Positions 15,899 to 24,663 of a stretch of DNA of 64,000 bases are shown piece after piece. The stretch covers positions 1 through 64,000 of the IMG/VR virus record IMGVR_UViG_3300025030_000003. One strand, written 5' to 3'. Positions within the stretch are counted from its first letter, which is position 1; each line of letters opens with the position of its first letter. The notes below the pieces were generated by a model. That model ran no database searches. It had not been told where the DNA came from and was given only the letters and a program-made list of their open reading frames with translations. The stretch comes from a virus. A program made the translations under genes and the position numbers.

Positions 15899-16845
15899 AT
15901 AAAATTTTTACCGTTAGTGGCAATTGTTATAAGTTTATCTACATCATATAGTCTTGTGGAAATAGCTAAAGTCTCTAATTCTTTATACATATCTCCATCA
16001 TTAAAGGGTAGCATTAAATCAGATATGTTATCGGTTCCTATTCCTACTTGTATTTCGTATTCCAACATCTCATCTACAGGTGTTATAGAATTATGTACTG
16101 GTTGTAATTCTTCTTTTCTGGGAGAATCCAACCATGCCCTAGGACAACAGATAATAGAAGTTCCCGTTTCTTTTAAATAATCATAGATAAAATTTCTATA
16201 ATTTCTAGGATGACTAGAAAGAGAAATACAATGTATTAATGATACTTGTCCTTCTAATCCATATTCTACTATCTTATTTAATACTAGCTCGGTCTCTTTT
16301 TCTTCGGAAGAATTGAATTGGTCTACATGAACATGAACTTTTTTAGATAACTGTTTAGCCCTTTTAAATACTATATCCAAATGAGCTTCTAAGTCAATAT
16401 CTCTAGCAGGTAAAGAACCTATAATATCACAATAGGCAGAACCCATGTCAAAATAATACCTGTTTTTTTCATCTAAAATACCTTTTAGAGTTTGGTTAGC
16501 ACATTTTAGGTCTATTAAAGCTCCAAAATTTCCTTTAACATTTTCAAAAGCTTCGTATGGTTTAGATTCTGATACTTCATCAAAGTCTAAAAAGGTACAT
16601 ATTCCTCTAGCTCCGTTCATTTTTTGATAAGTAACAGCATTCATCATATTAGTAGTTAGTTGTTTTACAGTTATTTCTTTCTTTATAGTATCTACTAAAT
16701 GCCATTTTTGTTTTAAATTCTTATTGGATACATTAAAATTTTCATCTGTAAGAGTATAAGCTCTATCCAAGTGAGCATGACAATTATAAAATCCGCCCTT
16801 TTTCTCTATGAGGTCTCTAAAATATCCTTCTACGTTAAAAAACAT
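15895..16845 (-). CDS. Amidohydrolase-superfamily enzyme, cytosine-deaminase-like
   Basis: 316 residues. Metal-site motifs in order: NCHAHLD near residue 20 (HxH), KVHVHVDQ near 170, SLIHCISLS near 204, and GIGTDNISDLMLPFNDGDM near 268, the last closely resembling the CodA-type deaminase end (TDN.xD...G.GDM). Such enzymes hydrolyse C-N bonds of pyrimidines or related rings. This copy is shorter than bacterial CodA (about 425) and lacks the flanking beta sandwich. Substrate unknown; in an early unit it might alter host nucleotide pools. ATGA overlap with the downstream gene. Confidence 0.78.
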   Translation of the reverse strand: MFFNVEGYFRDLIEKKGGFYNCHAHLDRAYTLTDENFNVSNKNLKQKWHLVDTIKKEITVKQLTTNMMNAVTYQKMNGARGICTFLDFDEVSESKPYEAFENVKGNFGALIDLKCANQTLKGILDEKNRYYFDMGSAYCDIIGSLPARDIDLEAHLDIVFKRAKQLSKKVHVHVDQFNSSEEKETELVLNKIVEYGLEGQVSLIHCISLSSHPRNYRNFIYDYLKETGTSIICCPRAWLDSPRKEELQPVHNSITPVDEMLEYEIQVGIGTDNISDLMLPFNDGDMYKELETLAISTRLYDVDKLITIATNGKNFI

Positions 16846-16853
16846 ATTACTCC

Positions 16854-17441
16854 TTAAAATTTAACTTTACAAGACTTATCTATTCTAGTTAGAATACTAA
16901 CTCCACTAAATTTTTCATCTCCATTCAAGTTCATCAGAGCTTCTACTATACCCACTGCTTCTCCCCTACTATTTAATACTGGACTGCCAGACCATCCTTT
17001 AGCTATGAAAGAGTCTGAGACAAGATAGTTGTCGGTAACTCCAAATATTTGACCAGAAGAAGAACTAACACAATTGTTAATTTTTATCTTATCCCCTTTT
17101 TTAATGGTACCTATAGAATATGGGGCTATTCCTTCTGTATTTATATTTATGGTGGTTATAGTGTTAGTCAAGTATTTAACCTGACTCTGACTTATCAATC
17201 TAGCTTTGCCTTTAATATCTATAAAAACATATTCAAAATTATTATTTAAGATATGGGTAGCTGTTATTATTTTATTTTTTCCAACAATAAAACCATGACC
17301 ATAGGCTATATGGTTTTTATCTACTACTCCTATAATTAAAACAATTCTATCGTCCTGACATCTTTTTAGAAGAATATCTTTGGCACAACATTGGATAGCT
17401 AATAAAAAACAAAACAAAATGGATAATAAAATTCTAAACAT
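16854..17441 (-). CDS. Secreted trypsin-like serine protease
   Basis: 195 residues with a clear signal peptide (MFRILLSILFCFLLAIQCCA). Chymotrypsin-fold signatures: histidine in IITATHIL near residue 60 and serine in GWSGSPVLNSRGEAVGIV near 155. I see no convincing catalytic Asp between them (the candidate region reads TITTININ), so it may use another acid or be weak. Predicted to act in the envelope. First gene after the promoter at 17463-17491, ahead of the amidohydrolase. Confidence 0.8.
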   Translation of the reverse strand: MFRILLSILFCFLLAIQCCAKDILLKRCQDDRIVLIIGVVDKNHIAYGHGFIVGKNKIITATHILNNNFEYVFIDIKGKARLISQSQVKYLTNTITTININTEGIAPYSIGTIKKGDKIKINNCVSSSSGQIFGVTDNYLVSDSFIAKGWSGSPVLNSRGEAVGIVEALMNLNGDEKFSGVSILTRIDKSCKVKF

Positions 17442-17462
17442 AAAAATATCTCCTTTTATTTG

Positions 17463-17491
17463 ATTATACCAAACACGGAGATAAAAGTCAA
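17463..17491 (-). promoter_or_regulatory. Early promoter
   Basis: TTGACT, 17-bp spacer, TGG-TATAAT. Confidence 0.8.
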
Positions 17492-17492
17492 G

Positions 17493-18404
17493 TTAAAAAT
17501 TCATGAATTTTTGTAAAGCTTTTTCTACATCATCTACTTCAGAATCATCTAACTCTTTATCATCTATTAAATCTTCTAAATCAGATACTAATCTATTATA
17601 TAAAAATCTGGATAATAGTTTATATTGAGCATTGTCATCTTCCCACTCTGGGGTATCAGCACTGTGCTTTCTTCTTATTTCTTTCCAATGTTTTTTATCT
17701 TGAGAAAGGGAGGCTATTTCCTGTTCCATAGAGTCCAATTTATCTTGTAATAAATCTCTTAATTGTATTTTAGTCTCTTCAGGAACTCTTCCCATAACAT
17801 TTCTGAGATACCTATAATCTATCAAATCTCTTCTTAATTTACCGATATCTAAATCTGCATCTTTAGTGAGATACTCTATTTTAGAAAACACGTCTTTAAA
17901 TACTTCGTAGGGATTGTATGTATCTTGTTTTAATATTGGTTTTTTAATCCAAGTATTTTGTAGCAGTGAATAAACTCCTATACTTTTTAAATCTGACTCT
18001 TCATCAAACTCTACATACACTTCAAAAGGATGAATACCTGCATACCAATTATTTTCTTCTCTATTATCTTTGTACCACTTCATTACTTTTTTGGTAAACT
18101 CTAAATTATCTTCTCCCTCTATTTGGTCAACATTAGGAATTATATGAATATCTATATCCGATTCATCATCGTATATATTGGATGTTATGGAACCTATGAT
18201 ATAAATATCCCTAGATAGTTCAATAAGATTATAATACGGATAAGCTCTTAGTGCTCTAAATATTTTGTTTTTTACGTCTTTTCTAAGGACGTAATCTTCA
18301 TTATCTTTAAAAAACCAAACATCCTCAGAAGGTTTTTCATGAGGAAAGTCTATGGAGGACTCATTTAATCCGCCAATAATGTTTTTAATCTTTTTTAATG
18401 ACAT
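17493..18404 (-). CDS. Nucleotidyltransferase-fold protein with N-terminal late tag
   Basis: 303 residues. Begins MSLKKIKNIIGGLNE, the N-terminal segment shared by late proteins. Then GSITSNIYDDESDIDIHI near residue 71, the G-S-x(n)-D-x-D signature of nucleotidyltransferases, and a charged helical C-terminus. Late promoter upstream via the 35-residue gene. It could be a virion-delivered enzyme that adds nucleotides to a host target; that is inference. Confidence 0.78.
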   Translation of the reverse strand: MSLKKIKNIIGGLNESSIDFPHEKPSEDVWFFKDNEDYVLRKDVKNKIFRALRAYPYYNLIELSRDIYIIGSITSNIYDDESDIDIHIIPNVDQIEGEDNLEFTKKVMKWYKDNREENNWYAGIHPFEVYVEFDEESDLKSIGVYSLLQNTWIKKPILKQDTYNPYEVFKDVFSKIEYLTKDADLDIGKLRRDLIDYRYLRNVMGRVPEETKIQLRDLLQDKLDSMEQEIASLSQDKKHWKEIRRKHSADTPEWEDDNAQYKLLSRFLYNRLVSDLEDLIDDKELDDSEVDDVEKALQKFMNF

Positions 18405-18511
18405 TATTTCTTTTCTTCTGTAAGAGGTCTAAGCTCTTTACTTTTCTTCTCATCTACCAAACTGCTAATGTTCATTAATAATTGTTTAATTTTTTCTAAT
18501 CCTTGTTCCAT
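18404..18511 (-). CDS. 35-residue peptide
   Basis: MEQGLEKIKQLLMNISSLVD... TAATG coupling to the nucleotidyltransferase and a late-type box 31 bases upstream. Short amphipathic helix; function unknown. Confidence 0.5.
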   Translation of the reverse strand: MEQGLEKIKQLLMNISSLVDEKKSKELRPLTEEKK

Positions 18512-18541
18512 ACCAAATTTCCAGAATTAATTGTACTCTAT

Positions 18542-18558
18542 CTATTTATAATTTAAAA
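18542..18558 (-). promoter_or_regulatory. Late-type promoter
   Basis: TTTTAAATTATAAATAG on the minus strand, with an exact TATAAATA box. Confidence 0.65.
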
Positions 18559-18573
18559 TAAGTATGTAACAAA

Positions 18574-18936
18574 CTAATCTATCAGTTCTTTTAGTACTAG
18601 ATATTTATTAATATCTTCTTCATTTATAGGTAATAACTCTGTATCAAATCTATATCTAGTATACATTTTTATCATTTCTTTACCCAATAGCTCATTATCC
18701 AACATAAATATAATTATTTTATTAAAAATATCTTGAATATCATCGTTTCTAACCTTATAGTAACTAATCTCTATGTTATTCCCCCAGCTAAATCTTAAAG
18801 ATATTTCAAAATTATCTATATCCAACCTATGCAGTATTATATCGTACTTTCTATCGAAGGCTTTTATAGAATAAAGTAATTTACTCAATGTAGGATTTTC
18901 TATAATAGTTGAAATTTCTATTTCATTCGGATACAT
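18574..18936 (-). CDS. Hypothetical protein with MxEL-type tail (VLKELID)
   Basis: 120 residues, beta-rich middle (FEISLRFSWGNNIEISYY). C-terminus LLPINEEDINKYLVLKELID. Last gene of the unit from promoter 20201-20229; the tail is kept although no gene follows closely. Confidence 0.75.
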   Translation of the reverse strand: MYPNEIEISTIIENPTLSKLLYSIKAFDRKYDIILHRLDIDNFEISLRFSWGNNIEISYYKVRNDDIQDIFNKIIIFMLDNELLGKEMIKMYTRYRFDTELLPINEEDINKYLVLKELID

Positions 18937-18938
18937 AT

Positions 18939-19523
18939 CTAACTACCTGTCAGCTCTAATAGCATTCCTAGCCTACATCTTAAATCCTCTGATAAATTTG
19001 AATTTTCTAAAATATTATTTAATTGATAATTTTCTATTTGGTCATATCCTTCATTATCTAAAATATATTGGACTAATTCAGTAGGGCACTGACCTATAAA
19101 AAATGTAAAAAAATTACTAAATGAAAAATCCATCAACCTAACATCGAATTTTGCTTTATTAAACGCAAATCTATTTACTATTATATGAAGAATATCCCTT
19201 TCTGTTATGTTAGTTCTTTTTAATTTTCCGTGAAAAACTGTTCGGGTTATGAAACATTGAAATTCTTTATAATTCACTTTTTCTTTTGGGATATGTATAG
19301 TATGATTAGGTAACTCAGTATAATAATATCCAAGAGCTATTATTTCTGTAGCTTTGTTCGGTATTATTAGTTCAGAGGGGTCATTGTTATAATATTCTAT
19401 CTCTTCTATTTGCATGGAAGATTCTAATATTCTTATATTTTTAGTATTACTTTTTATGGCATTATTTCCATAATCCCTTGGTTTAATATTATATTTTTCC
19501 ATAAAAGAAGCTAAATTACTCAT
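18939..19523 (-). CDS. Hypothetical protein with MxEL tail (MLLELTGS)
   Basis: 194 residues. C-terminal third has helical-repeat character (CPTELVQYILDNEGYDQI, NILENSNLSEDLRCRL) like the 20995 protein. Ends LGMLLELTGS. Confidence 0.75.
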   Translation of the reverse strand: MSNLASFMEKYNIKPRDYGNNAIKSNTKNIRILESSMQIEEIEYYNNDPSELIIPNKATEIIALGYYYTELPNHTIHIPKEKVNYKEFQCFITRTVFHGKLKRTNITERDILHIIVNRFAFNKAKFDVRLMDFSFSNFFTFFIGQCPTELVQYILDNEGYDQIENYQLNNILENSNLSEDLRCRLGMLLELTGS

Positions 19524-19527
19524 ATTA

Positions 19528-19812
19528 TTAGTTTTTCATATCCTCGAGGATACTTATAAATTTATCTATCTCTTTCTTTTCTATAAGACCACATTCATAG
19601 TCTCCGACATCTCTATTAAAGGCATATCTGACACCTAGCCACAATCTTTTAAAGAAGTTATGTTGTTTTGGATTAAGTCTAACATCCGCATAAACAGTAT
19701 CATCTCCCTCTACGGTATAGAAACGTAGTACATGATGAGCACAACAACATTCACACTCAACATAACCAACTTTAAAAGTACAATTATTGGCACCTTCGTA
19801 TTTATTTATCAT
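19528..19812 (-). CDS. Conserved-type small phage protein with cysteine cluster
   Basis: 94 residues. ECECCCAHHV gives a CxCCC cluster with two histidines; then YADVRLNPKQHNFFKRLWLGVRYAF, a pattern I have seen in small phage proteins (aromatic RLWxGxRYxF). No function known. Confidence 0.7.
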   Translation of the reverse strand: MINKYEGANNCTFKVGYVECECCCAHHVLRFYTVEGDDTVYADVRLNPKQHNFFKRLWLGVRYAFNRDVGDYECGLIEKKEIDKFISILEDMKN

Positions 19813-19814
19813 AT

Positions 19815-20171
19815 TTATTTCTCCTCTTCGTCTTTGTTCTCTTTTATGAAACTAGATTCTTTAGACAATTTATTCTGTTCATCTAAAAGTTTAAAATAAT
19901 CTTCTTTTGTGGGAGCTAACATACTAATACTACCATTAGTTATTATATAGACTAGATAATAATTGAGATTTCTTACTATGTCATTAAGTATCTCCTTATT
20001 ATATCTATAGAAGACACTGACACATAAGATAGAAAGAACTCCATTAAGTACTAAGTTAGTTCCTCCCAGAATACCCATTAGATGATATAATAAAGATATA
20101 GGAAAAATATATAAAACTGCTATATTTAATAAAGTTATTACTAGGGATATTGCTATAAATCTAGGGTTCAT
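19815..20171 (-). CDS. Membrane protein
   Basis: 118 residues; three or four hydrophobic segments between residues 5 and 95, then a charged C-terminus (EENKDEEEK-like, acidic). First gene after the palindromic promoter at 20201-20229. Confidence 0.72.
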   Translation of the reverse strand: MNPRFIAISLVITLLNIAVLYIFPISLLYHLMGILGGTNLVLNGVLSILCVSVFYRYNKEILNDIVRNLNYYLVYIITNGSISMLAPTKEDYFKLLDEQNKLSKESSFIKENKDEEEK

Positions 20172-20195
20172 TAAAATTCTCCAATAATCTACTTT

Positions 20196-20229
20196 AAATC
20201 AGTATAACATCAATTATACTGATTTACAA
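20196..20229 (-). promoter_or_regulatory. Early promoter overlapped by a 12-bp palindrome
   Basis: TTGTAA, 17-bp spacer, TGT-TATACT at 20201-20229. Perfect arms AAATCAGTATAA and TTATACTGATTT (20196-20207, 20214-20225) cover the -10 and most of the spacer, suggesting repressor binding or a transcript-5' hairpin. Confidence 0.65.
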
Positions 20230-20246
20230 TACTATGTTAAGTTTAA

Positions 20247-20762
20247 TTAACTCCAAATATGTGTTAAATATTTTTGAAGAGATTTAAAGAATCCTTCGTA
20301 GTTCTTTTTCTCGAAAGCTACTACTTTGTGTATATACTCTTTTTGTTCTGGAGTAGACTCTTTAAATCTAAGATGACCTTCTTCTGTTCTTTCGAACCAC
20401 TCATCTACATTATCACTACAAGGCATATCCCCTAAGTATTTATGGGAGTTAGAAAACCTATCCATACGACCACGAATTACATCTATCTTCTTAACTGTCC
20501 AAGGAGCATCATAATGTATATCATCCTCTACCATAACTTTCCTTAGTCTTCCTAATTTAAAGTCTATTATTCTTAGCAGATAATCATAATCCCAATCCTC
20601 ATCATTATATAAAACAGGAATCCATCTAATTAATCGTTCTGCAAACCTAAATTGCTTTCTTATGAAATAGGCTACGTCATTTTCTAATAGTAAATCTCCC
20701 ACTTTTGTAAAAATAGTTTCTTCTCTGGGTTCGAAATTTTTAATTGCTTTTGGACTTAACAT
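20247..20762 (-). CDS. Conserved-type phage protein, 171 residues
   Basis: Tryptophan-rich, with IRWIPVLYNDEDWDYDYLLRIIDFKLGRLRKVM, a pattern I recall in hypothetical proteins of many unrelated phages. No enzyme motif. Last gene of the unit that starts at 23978-24006. Confidence 0.7.
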   Translation of the reverse strand: MLSPKAIKNFEPREETIFTKVGDLLLENDVAYFIRKQFRFAERLIRWIPVLYNDEDWDYDYLLRIIDFKLGRLRKVMVEDDIHYDAPWTVKKIDVIRGRMDRFSNSHKYLGDMPCSDNVDEWFERTEEGHLRFKESTPEQKEYIHKVVAFEKKNYEGFFKSLQKYLTHIWS

Positions 20763-20779
20763 AATTTATTCTCCTCATA

Positions 20780-20998
20780 TTAATCTAGTAATTCTCTCAT
20801 AGATATTAAACTTTGTACATTATCACTAAATATCCTACCTTCTTCTTCGAATATCTTCCTTAACTCTTTTAAAGATATATTATTATTTACTGAAACATAG
20901 CCAGTACTAGGAACTTCCTCCATTATAACTGTCTTTTTAAACGTACCTGTTTCTGTTAATTTGTATATTGTATCCCTAGCTAGCATATAAATAGTCAT
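20780..20998 (-). CDS. 72-residue protein with MxEL tail (SMRELLD)
   Basis: MTIYMLARDTIYKLTETGTFK... then LKELRKIFEEEGR. Ends DNVQSLISMRELLD. ATGA overlap with the upstream gene. Confidence 0.7.
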   Translation of the reverse strand: MTIYMLARDTIYKLTETGTFKKTVIMEEVPSTGYVSVNNNISLKELRKIFEEEGRIFSDNVQSLISMRELLD

Positions 20999-21561
20999 GT
21001 TAATTCTCTTATCATTTTAAGTCTAAACTGAACCTGAGTAGGTAAGTGGGATAATTTTAAATACTTGATATCCAATAAATCTAAATTTTTTAAAATAAAC
21101 TCTTCGGATAACTTTTGAAATTTGGAAAGCATCCTAGATACCTTTTTGAACTCTTCGGGACATTCGTATTGTATTAGCTCTAACAGTCTGACACAAGACT
21201 CTTCCGATAATTTTTGAATTTGTAGCAGGGATACTAATCCAGATATATCTATAGTATTATCGCTTTTGGAACGAATTATAGTTTCCAAATATTTATTTAA
21301 AAATTTTTCAGTATAGTTTAATTTTACATAAGTAATTTCTGTGTAGTTGTGAGGATGACCAAACACTTGTTTAACCAAGGCACTAAGTACAATGCCCTCT
21401 TCTAATTCTAATTCTCTCTCTACCCTACCCATTCTTAGTTTTCTACAAGAATGACCATGAGTAAGAGAAAACCACCGATACTTATTGTCTTCAGAATCGG
21501 AGAAAATTTTAGTATAATCATACCATTTTGATAATTTTACTTCTTTAGTTATCTTTTTCAT
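20995..21561 (-). CDS. Helical-repeat protein with MxEL tail (MIRELT)
   Basis: 188 residues. Repeats of the type IQKLSEESCVRLLELIQY and FQKLSEEFILKNLDLLDIKYL, as in many large-phage and giant-virus proteins. Ends RLKMIRELT, followed directly by ACATGA overlap. Possibly a protein-binding scaffold. Confidence 0.75.
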   Translation of the reverse strand: MKKITKEVKLSKWYDYTKIFSDSEDNKYRWFSLTHGHSCRKLRMGRVERELELEEGIVLSALVKQVFGHPHNYTEITYVKLNYTEKFLNKYLETIIRSKSDNTIDISGLVSLLQIQKLSEESCVRLLELIQYECPEEFKKVSRMLSKFQKLSEEFILKNLDLLDIKYLKLSHLPTQVQFRLKMIRELT

Positions 21562-21994
21562 CTTCTGTCAGGACTATCTCCTCTACCAATTCTCCTTTAT
21601 CGTCGTAAAGGATGACTTTAATGCTTCCTTTAAAGTCGTTCATTTCTTTTATAGCCTTTAAAAAAGCCTTATCCTGTTCTTCTTCTTTTTTAAAGCCATC
21701 AAGGATTATATCAAAATCTGCTAAATCTTCTTTTTTTACTTCTGGGTCTATCTTATACAAAGATAGATAATTTTTAATTCTAGTAACGAATTCTTCTTTT
21801 AATTTTACCATCCCATACAGGGTTGTTATCTGACCCCGTAGTTGTTCAGAAGGTTGGTAGGTTTCTTCATCTATACTATTTTCTTCTACGCATTTTAGGT
21901 GTTCCTGCATAGTATCTTTTCTTAAATCGTTTATTTGTTCTACTAGGGTTTCTAATCTGGAAAGATATAAAAGTATTTTTTCTCCAGCTAACAT
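21545..21994 (-). CDS. Acidic coiled-coil protein
   Basis: 149 residues; leucine-rich heptads (LLYLSRLETLVEQINDLRKD), acidic end (LTEDEKDN). No tail motif. Overlaps the next gene by 17 bases. Confidence 0.7.
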   Translation of the reverse strand: MLAGEKILLYLSRLETLVEQINDLRKDTMQEHLKCVEENSIDEETYQPSEQLRGQITTLYGMVKLKEEFVTRIKNYLSLYKIDPEVKKEDLADFDIILDGFKKEEEQDKAFLKAIKEMNDFKGSIKVILYDDKGELVEEIVLTEDEKDN

Positions 21995-22008
21995 AATTCC
22001 TCCATTTA

Positions 22009-22605
22009 TTAATCTTCAACCAATTCTTGCATTAACTTTATTCTTATCTTAAAATCTTCTGGTATATTCTTGAAATCCCCACTCAGCATGTATTCTCTGT
22101 TATGATATTTAGGATAGATAGAATGAAACATTTTCCAGAATAAATCTTCATATAAGTACATATATTTACAATGTCTTAGATAATTTTCTACTAATATACT
22201 ATCATCTATATATTTTAACCAAAAGGATTCAGGTAAAGGAGGTATCTCGTCTTTAAATAAAAAATTTAATACTATCATATCTCTATCACAAGTATGTAAA
22301 GTATCTAATAACATCTCTAATGCAAAAACATCTCTATGTGCTTTATACATAAAATAGAAATATACTATATTTTCTTTATCGTGCCCCATATAAGCATTTA
22401 TAACGGCTTGCTGGAAGACATACTCGGGTATCTTTTCAACCAATTGAGGATGCAATGGTAAAACATCTCTATAAATGCTAGGAGCTTGGTTGTTTTTTAT
22501 TAAGTTTATTACTATATCTAGGCATACATCTTCTCGATAGTAATTTCTATTTAAAAAGTCATTTAACTTTTGATAATCTACACATGTTATAAAATCAAAA
22601 TTCAT
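22009..22605 (-). CDS. Helical protein with MxEL tail (LMQELVED)
   Basis: 198 residues, all-alpha composition, many aromatic residues. Ends FKIRIKLMQELVED. No family recognised. Confidence 0.73.
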   Translation of the reverse strand: MNFDFITCVDYQKLNDFLNRNYYREDVCLDIVINLIKNNQAPSIYRDVLPLHPQLVEKIPEYVFQQAVINAYMGHDKENIVYFYFMYKAHRDVFALEMLLDTLHTCDRDMIVLNFLFKDEIPPLPESFWLKYIDDSILVENYLRHCKYMYLYEDLFWKMFHSIYPKYHNREYMLSGDFKNIPEDFKIRIKLMQELVED

Positions 22606-22608
22606 ATA

Positions 22609-22902
22609 TTAATCACACAATTCCGATAAGGCAAGATACCTGTGTGTAATCTCGTCCATATCTTCCGATTTATATATAACGTCTGTATTCTTTTCGTAGT
22701 CTTCTAAGGCTTTAGAGAAATTAATGTATTTAAAATTCTGTCCCATATCTACAAATCTACCACTATTAGAAATAAAACCATGACTGACACCATCTATGGG
22801 AGTCTTCAGACCTGCATGGAATATACTAATCTCATTTACATATTTCAAAGATAGCCCTTCCCCATCCCTGATTATATAATACATAGTCTTTTTACGTTTC
22901 AT
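22609..22902 (-). CDS. 97-residue protein with MxEL-type tail (ALSELCD)
   Basis: Starts MKRKKTMYYIIRDGEGLSLK, beta-rich. Ends SEDMDEITHRYLALSELCD, where M is replaced by A. Next to the RNA ligase stop. Confidence 0.72.
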   Translation of the reverse strand: MKRKKTMYYIIRDGEGLSLKYVNEISIFHAGLKTPIDGVSHGFISNSGRFVDMGQNFKYINFSKALEDYEKNTDVIYKSEDMDEITHRYLALSELCD

Positions 22903-23946
22903 TTATTCCTCGTTCTTTATCAGATATTTATTAGAAATAGACTTAAAAGAAATTACTTGATTGTTAATTAAGTTTTTAGATTTAAATACTAATCCTTCTC
23001 TTTCAGAACCAGATATAACGGATTTACCTTCTGCCATTTTTAGTAAATCAGCTACTGTTAAGTTATCTAGGTTAGTGGAACCCAGTATCGGAACATGGGG
23101 TATCTCTATTCCATCTATAACATTTAATTCTTTAAGGGTATTTAATCTTTCTTCTGGAGTCATATATCTCTTTTTATCAATATCAAAAATATCGAAGAGT
23201 TTAAAATGGTGTCCTTTGTATTTACCTCTATTTTTTTGTATACCTTCTCCCACTAATTCTCCCTGTAAAGATATATTTTTATTATAAATTTCTAATTTTT
23301 CTAATATCCTTAAGCTTCTTACGATGTCCCAGAAGGTATTACCCACAGTTTCTTTAAGTTCATAGTTTCTGGAGCATACACCTTGCTCTCCATCTTTTCT
23401 AAAGACTGTACAAGAACTACCATCCTCTTTTTCAGATATCTCAAACTCCTCATACCTATATTTTTCTAAATAATCGGGTAAGTTTTGAATTCTCTCTTGG
23501 TCTGTTTTAGAAATTCCCGATGGAAAATTTCCTTTTATATTTCCAGCTAGGTTAGCTGGAAGAGGAGGTTCGTATTTTAGAATACCCAGACTCTCTGTAA
23601 CATCATCTCCTACTTGTAAATTAAAAGCAAACTCATGATTAAACAATTTATGTGGGTCTAAAACCAGTCCTTGGCTTATTTGCCCACGTAACTTCACTGT
23701 TCTGAGACGTTCTCCCCTAATTCCCTCATATTCTTTAGGTTCGTAACCTTCTCTAGTTAGAAACGGTGCTATATTAGTGGGTATAAAAGAGTCAATCTCA
23801 AAGTAGCAGACCTTATCAAACTCTTTAAATTCATTTTTCTTTACTACCACAATCCACCCGCCTAAATGAGCTGCTTCTATGGCATCTGCTCCTTCTATGG
23901 GAGCTATTTTATCTATCTGTCTTATAGTTGCTAATTTTCTTTCCAT
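22903..23946 (-). CDS. RNA ligase, DRB0094/Rnl5-like
   Basis: 347 residues from ATG 23946 (AAGGAG upstream; the longer frame runs into the promoter). An N-terminal OB-like domain (RKLATIRQIDKIAPIEGADAI) is followed by the nucleotidyltransferase core: motif I SEKEDGSSCTVF near residue 180, CSRNYEL, LQGELVGEG (motif III), HHFKLFDIF, GSEREGLVFK (motif IV) and ISFKSISNKYL (motif V). The N-terminal domain and order match the Deinococcus-type nick-sealing RNA ligases. Probably works with RnlA and RtcB in RNA repair. Confidence 0.9.
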   Translation of the reverse strand: MERKLATIRQIDKIAPIEGADAIEAAHLGGWIVVVKKNEFKEFDKVCYFEIDSFIPTNIAPFLTREGYEPKEYEGIRGERLRTVKLRGQISQGLVLDPHKLFNHEFAFNLQVGDDVTESLGILKYEPPLPANLAGNIKGNFPSGISKTDQERIQNLPDYLEKYRYEEFEISEKEDGSSCTVFRKDGEQGVCSRNYELKETVGNTFWDIVRSLRILEKLEIYNKNISLQGELVGEGIQKNRGKYKGHHFKLFDIFDIDKKRYMTPEERLNTLKELNVIDGIEIPHVPILGSTNLDNLTVADLLKMAEGKSVISGSEREGLVFKSKNLINNQVISFKSISNKYLIKNEE

Positions 23947-23977
23947 GATGTTATTCTCCTTATTATTTTCTATTAAG

Positions 23978-24006
23978 ATTATACCAAAGAAATATCCAAA
24001 AGTCAA
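23978..24006 (-). promoter_or_regulatory. Early promoter for the RNA ligase unit
   Basis: TTGACT, 17-bp spacer, TGG-TATAAT. Confidence 0.8.
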
Positions 24007-24026
24007 GCTATGTTAAGAAATGTGTA

Positions 24027-24043
24027 GCTTATATTATAAGTAG
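24027..24043 (+). promoter_or_regulatory. Late-type promoter, plus strand
   Basis: GCTTATATTATAAGTAG, 22 bases before ATG 24066; nearly the same core as 2748-2765. Confidence 0.55.
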
Positions 24044-24065
24044 AGGTAAAGATGGGAGATAGATT

Positions 24066-24377
24066 ATGTTTGATTTTATTAAGAAATTTTTTGAAAAAAC
24101 TAATGAAGTACAGAGTAAGATTGACGAAGTGCAAGTATCTGCACAGAGTAAAATAGATGCTACTGAGGATATTGAAAAATCCTTAGAGGCGGAACTTGTA
24201 GAAACTAAAGAACAGTTAATTACTTATAAAAATTTCTATTCCACTGTTACTACTCTAGTAAAAGACATTCCTATAACTCTTACTAGCAATGTAAAAGATG
24301 AAACTATAGCCAAACTTCAACATATTGTAAATTTCTACAATGCTCAACTAGCTAAAGTAAAAGCTCCACGGTCTTAG
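24066..24377 (+). CDS. Coiled-coil protein, late gene on plus strand
   Basis: 103 residues. MFDFIKKFFEKTNEVQSKI begins like the late N-terminal tag; the rest is heptad-rich. Its 3' end overlaps the convergent gene by 26 bases. Function unknown. Confidence 0.7.
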   Translation: MFDFIKKFFEKTNEVQSKIDEVQVSAQSKIDATEDIEKSLEAELVETKEQLITYKNFYSTVTTLVKDIPITLTSNVKDETIAKLQHIVNFYNAQLAKVKAPRS

Positions 24378-24663
24378 TACATTTTTTACATACATATACA
24401 GCTCTAAGTTTATGGGGAGGAGAGAATTCTTTACAGCCATTTCCTCCTCTTACCGAGGATATCCTAGAAGATATCTTACAGTAGGTTCTATGGTAGGCAC
24501 ATTCTTCGAATTGAAATTCCCTTTTTCTTTCTCCATTTAGAGTTTCCCGATATTTTTTAATTAAGTGTTTGCATGCTCCACAATTGGAAGTAGTATACTC
24601 TTCTTTTTCGTATACTTTTTCATAATTATGATTACAAAATATCTTCCTTATCCTATCTAACAT
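24352..24663 (-). CDS. Cysteine-rich zinc-binding protein
   Basis: 103 residues with CNHNY, CGACKH, ECAYHRTYC and a final YVCKKCTKT knuckle. Two zinc sites are possible. Last gene of the unit from promoter 26140-26168. Confidence 0.7.
   Translation of the reverse strand: MLDRIRKIFCNHNYEKVYEKEEYTTSNCGACKHLIKKYRETLNGERKREFQFEECAYHRTYCKISSRISSVRGGNGCKEFSPPHKLRAVYVCKKCTKTVELLL

Noticed and set aside
17493-18404. Full abortive-infection nucleotidyltransferase toxin-antitoxin pair
   Set aside because: Only the nucleotidyltransferase signature is present; the 35-residue neighbour has no antitoxin features and both follow a phage late box.
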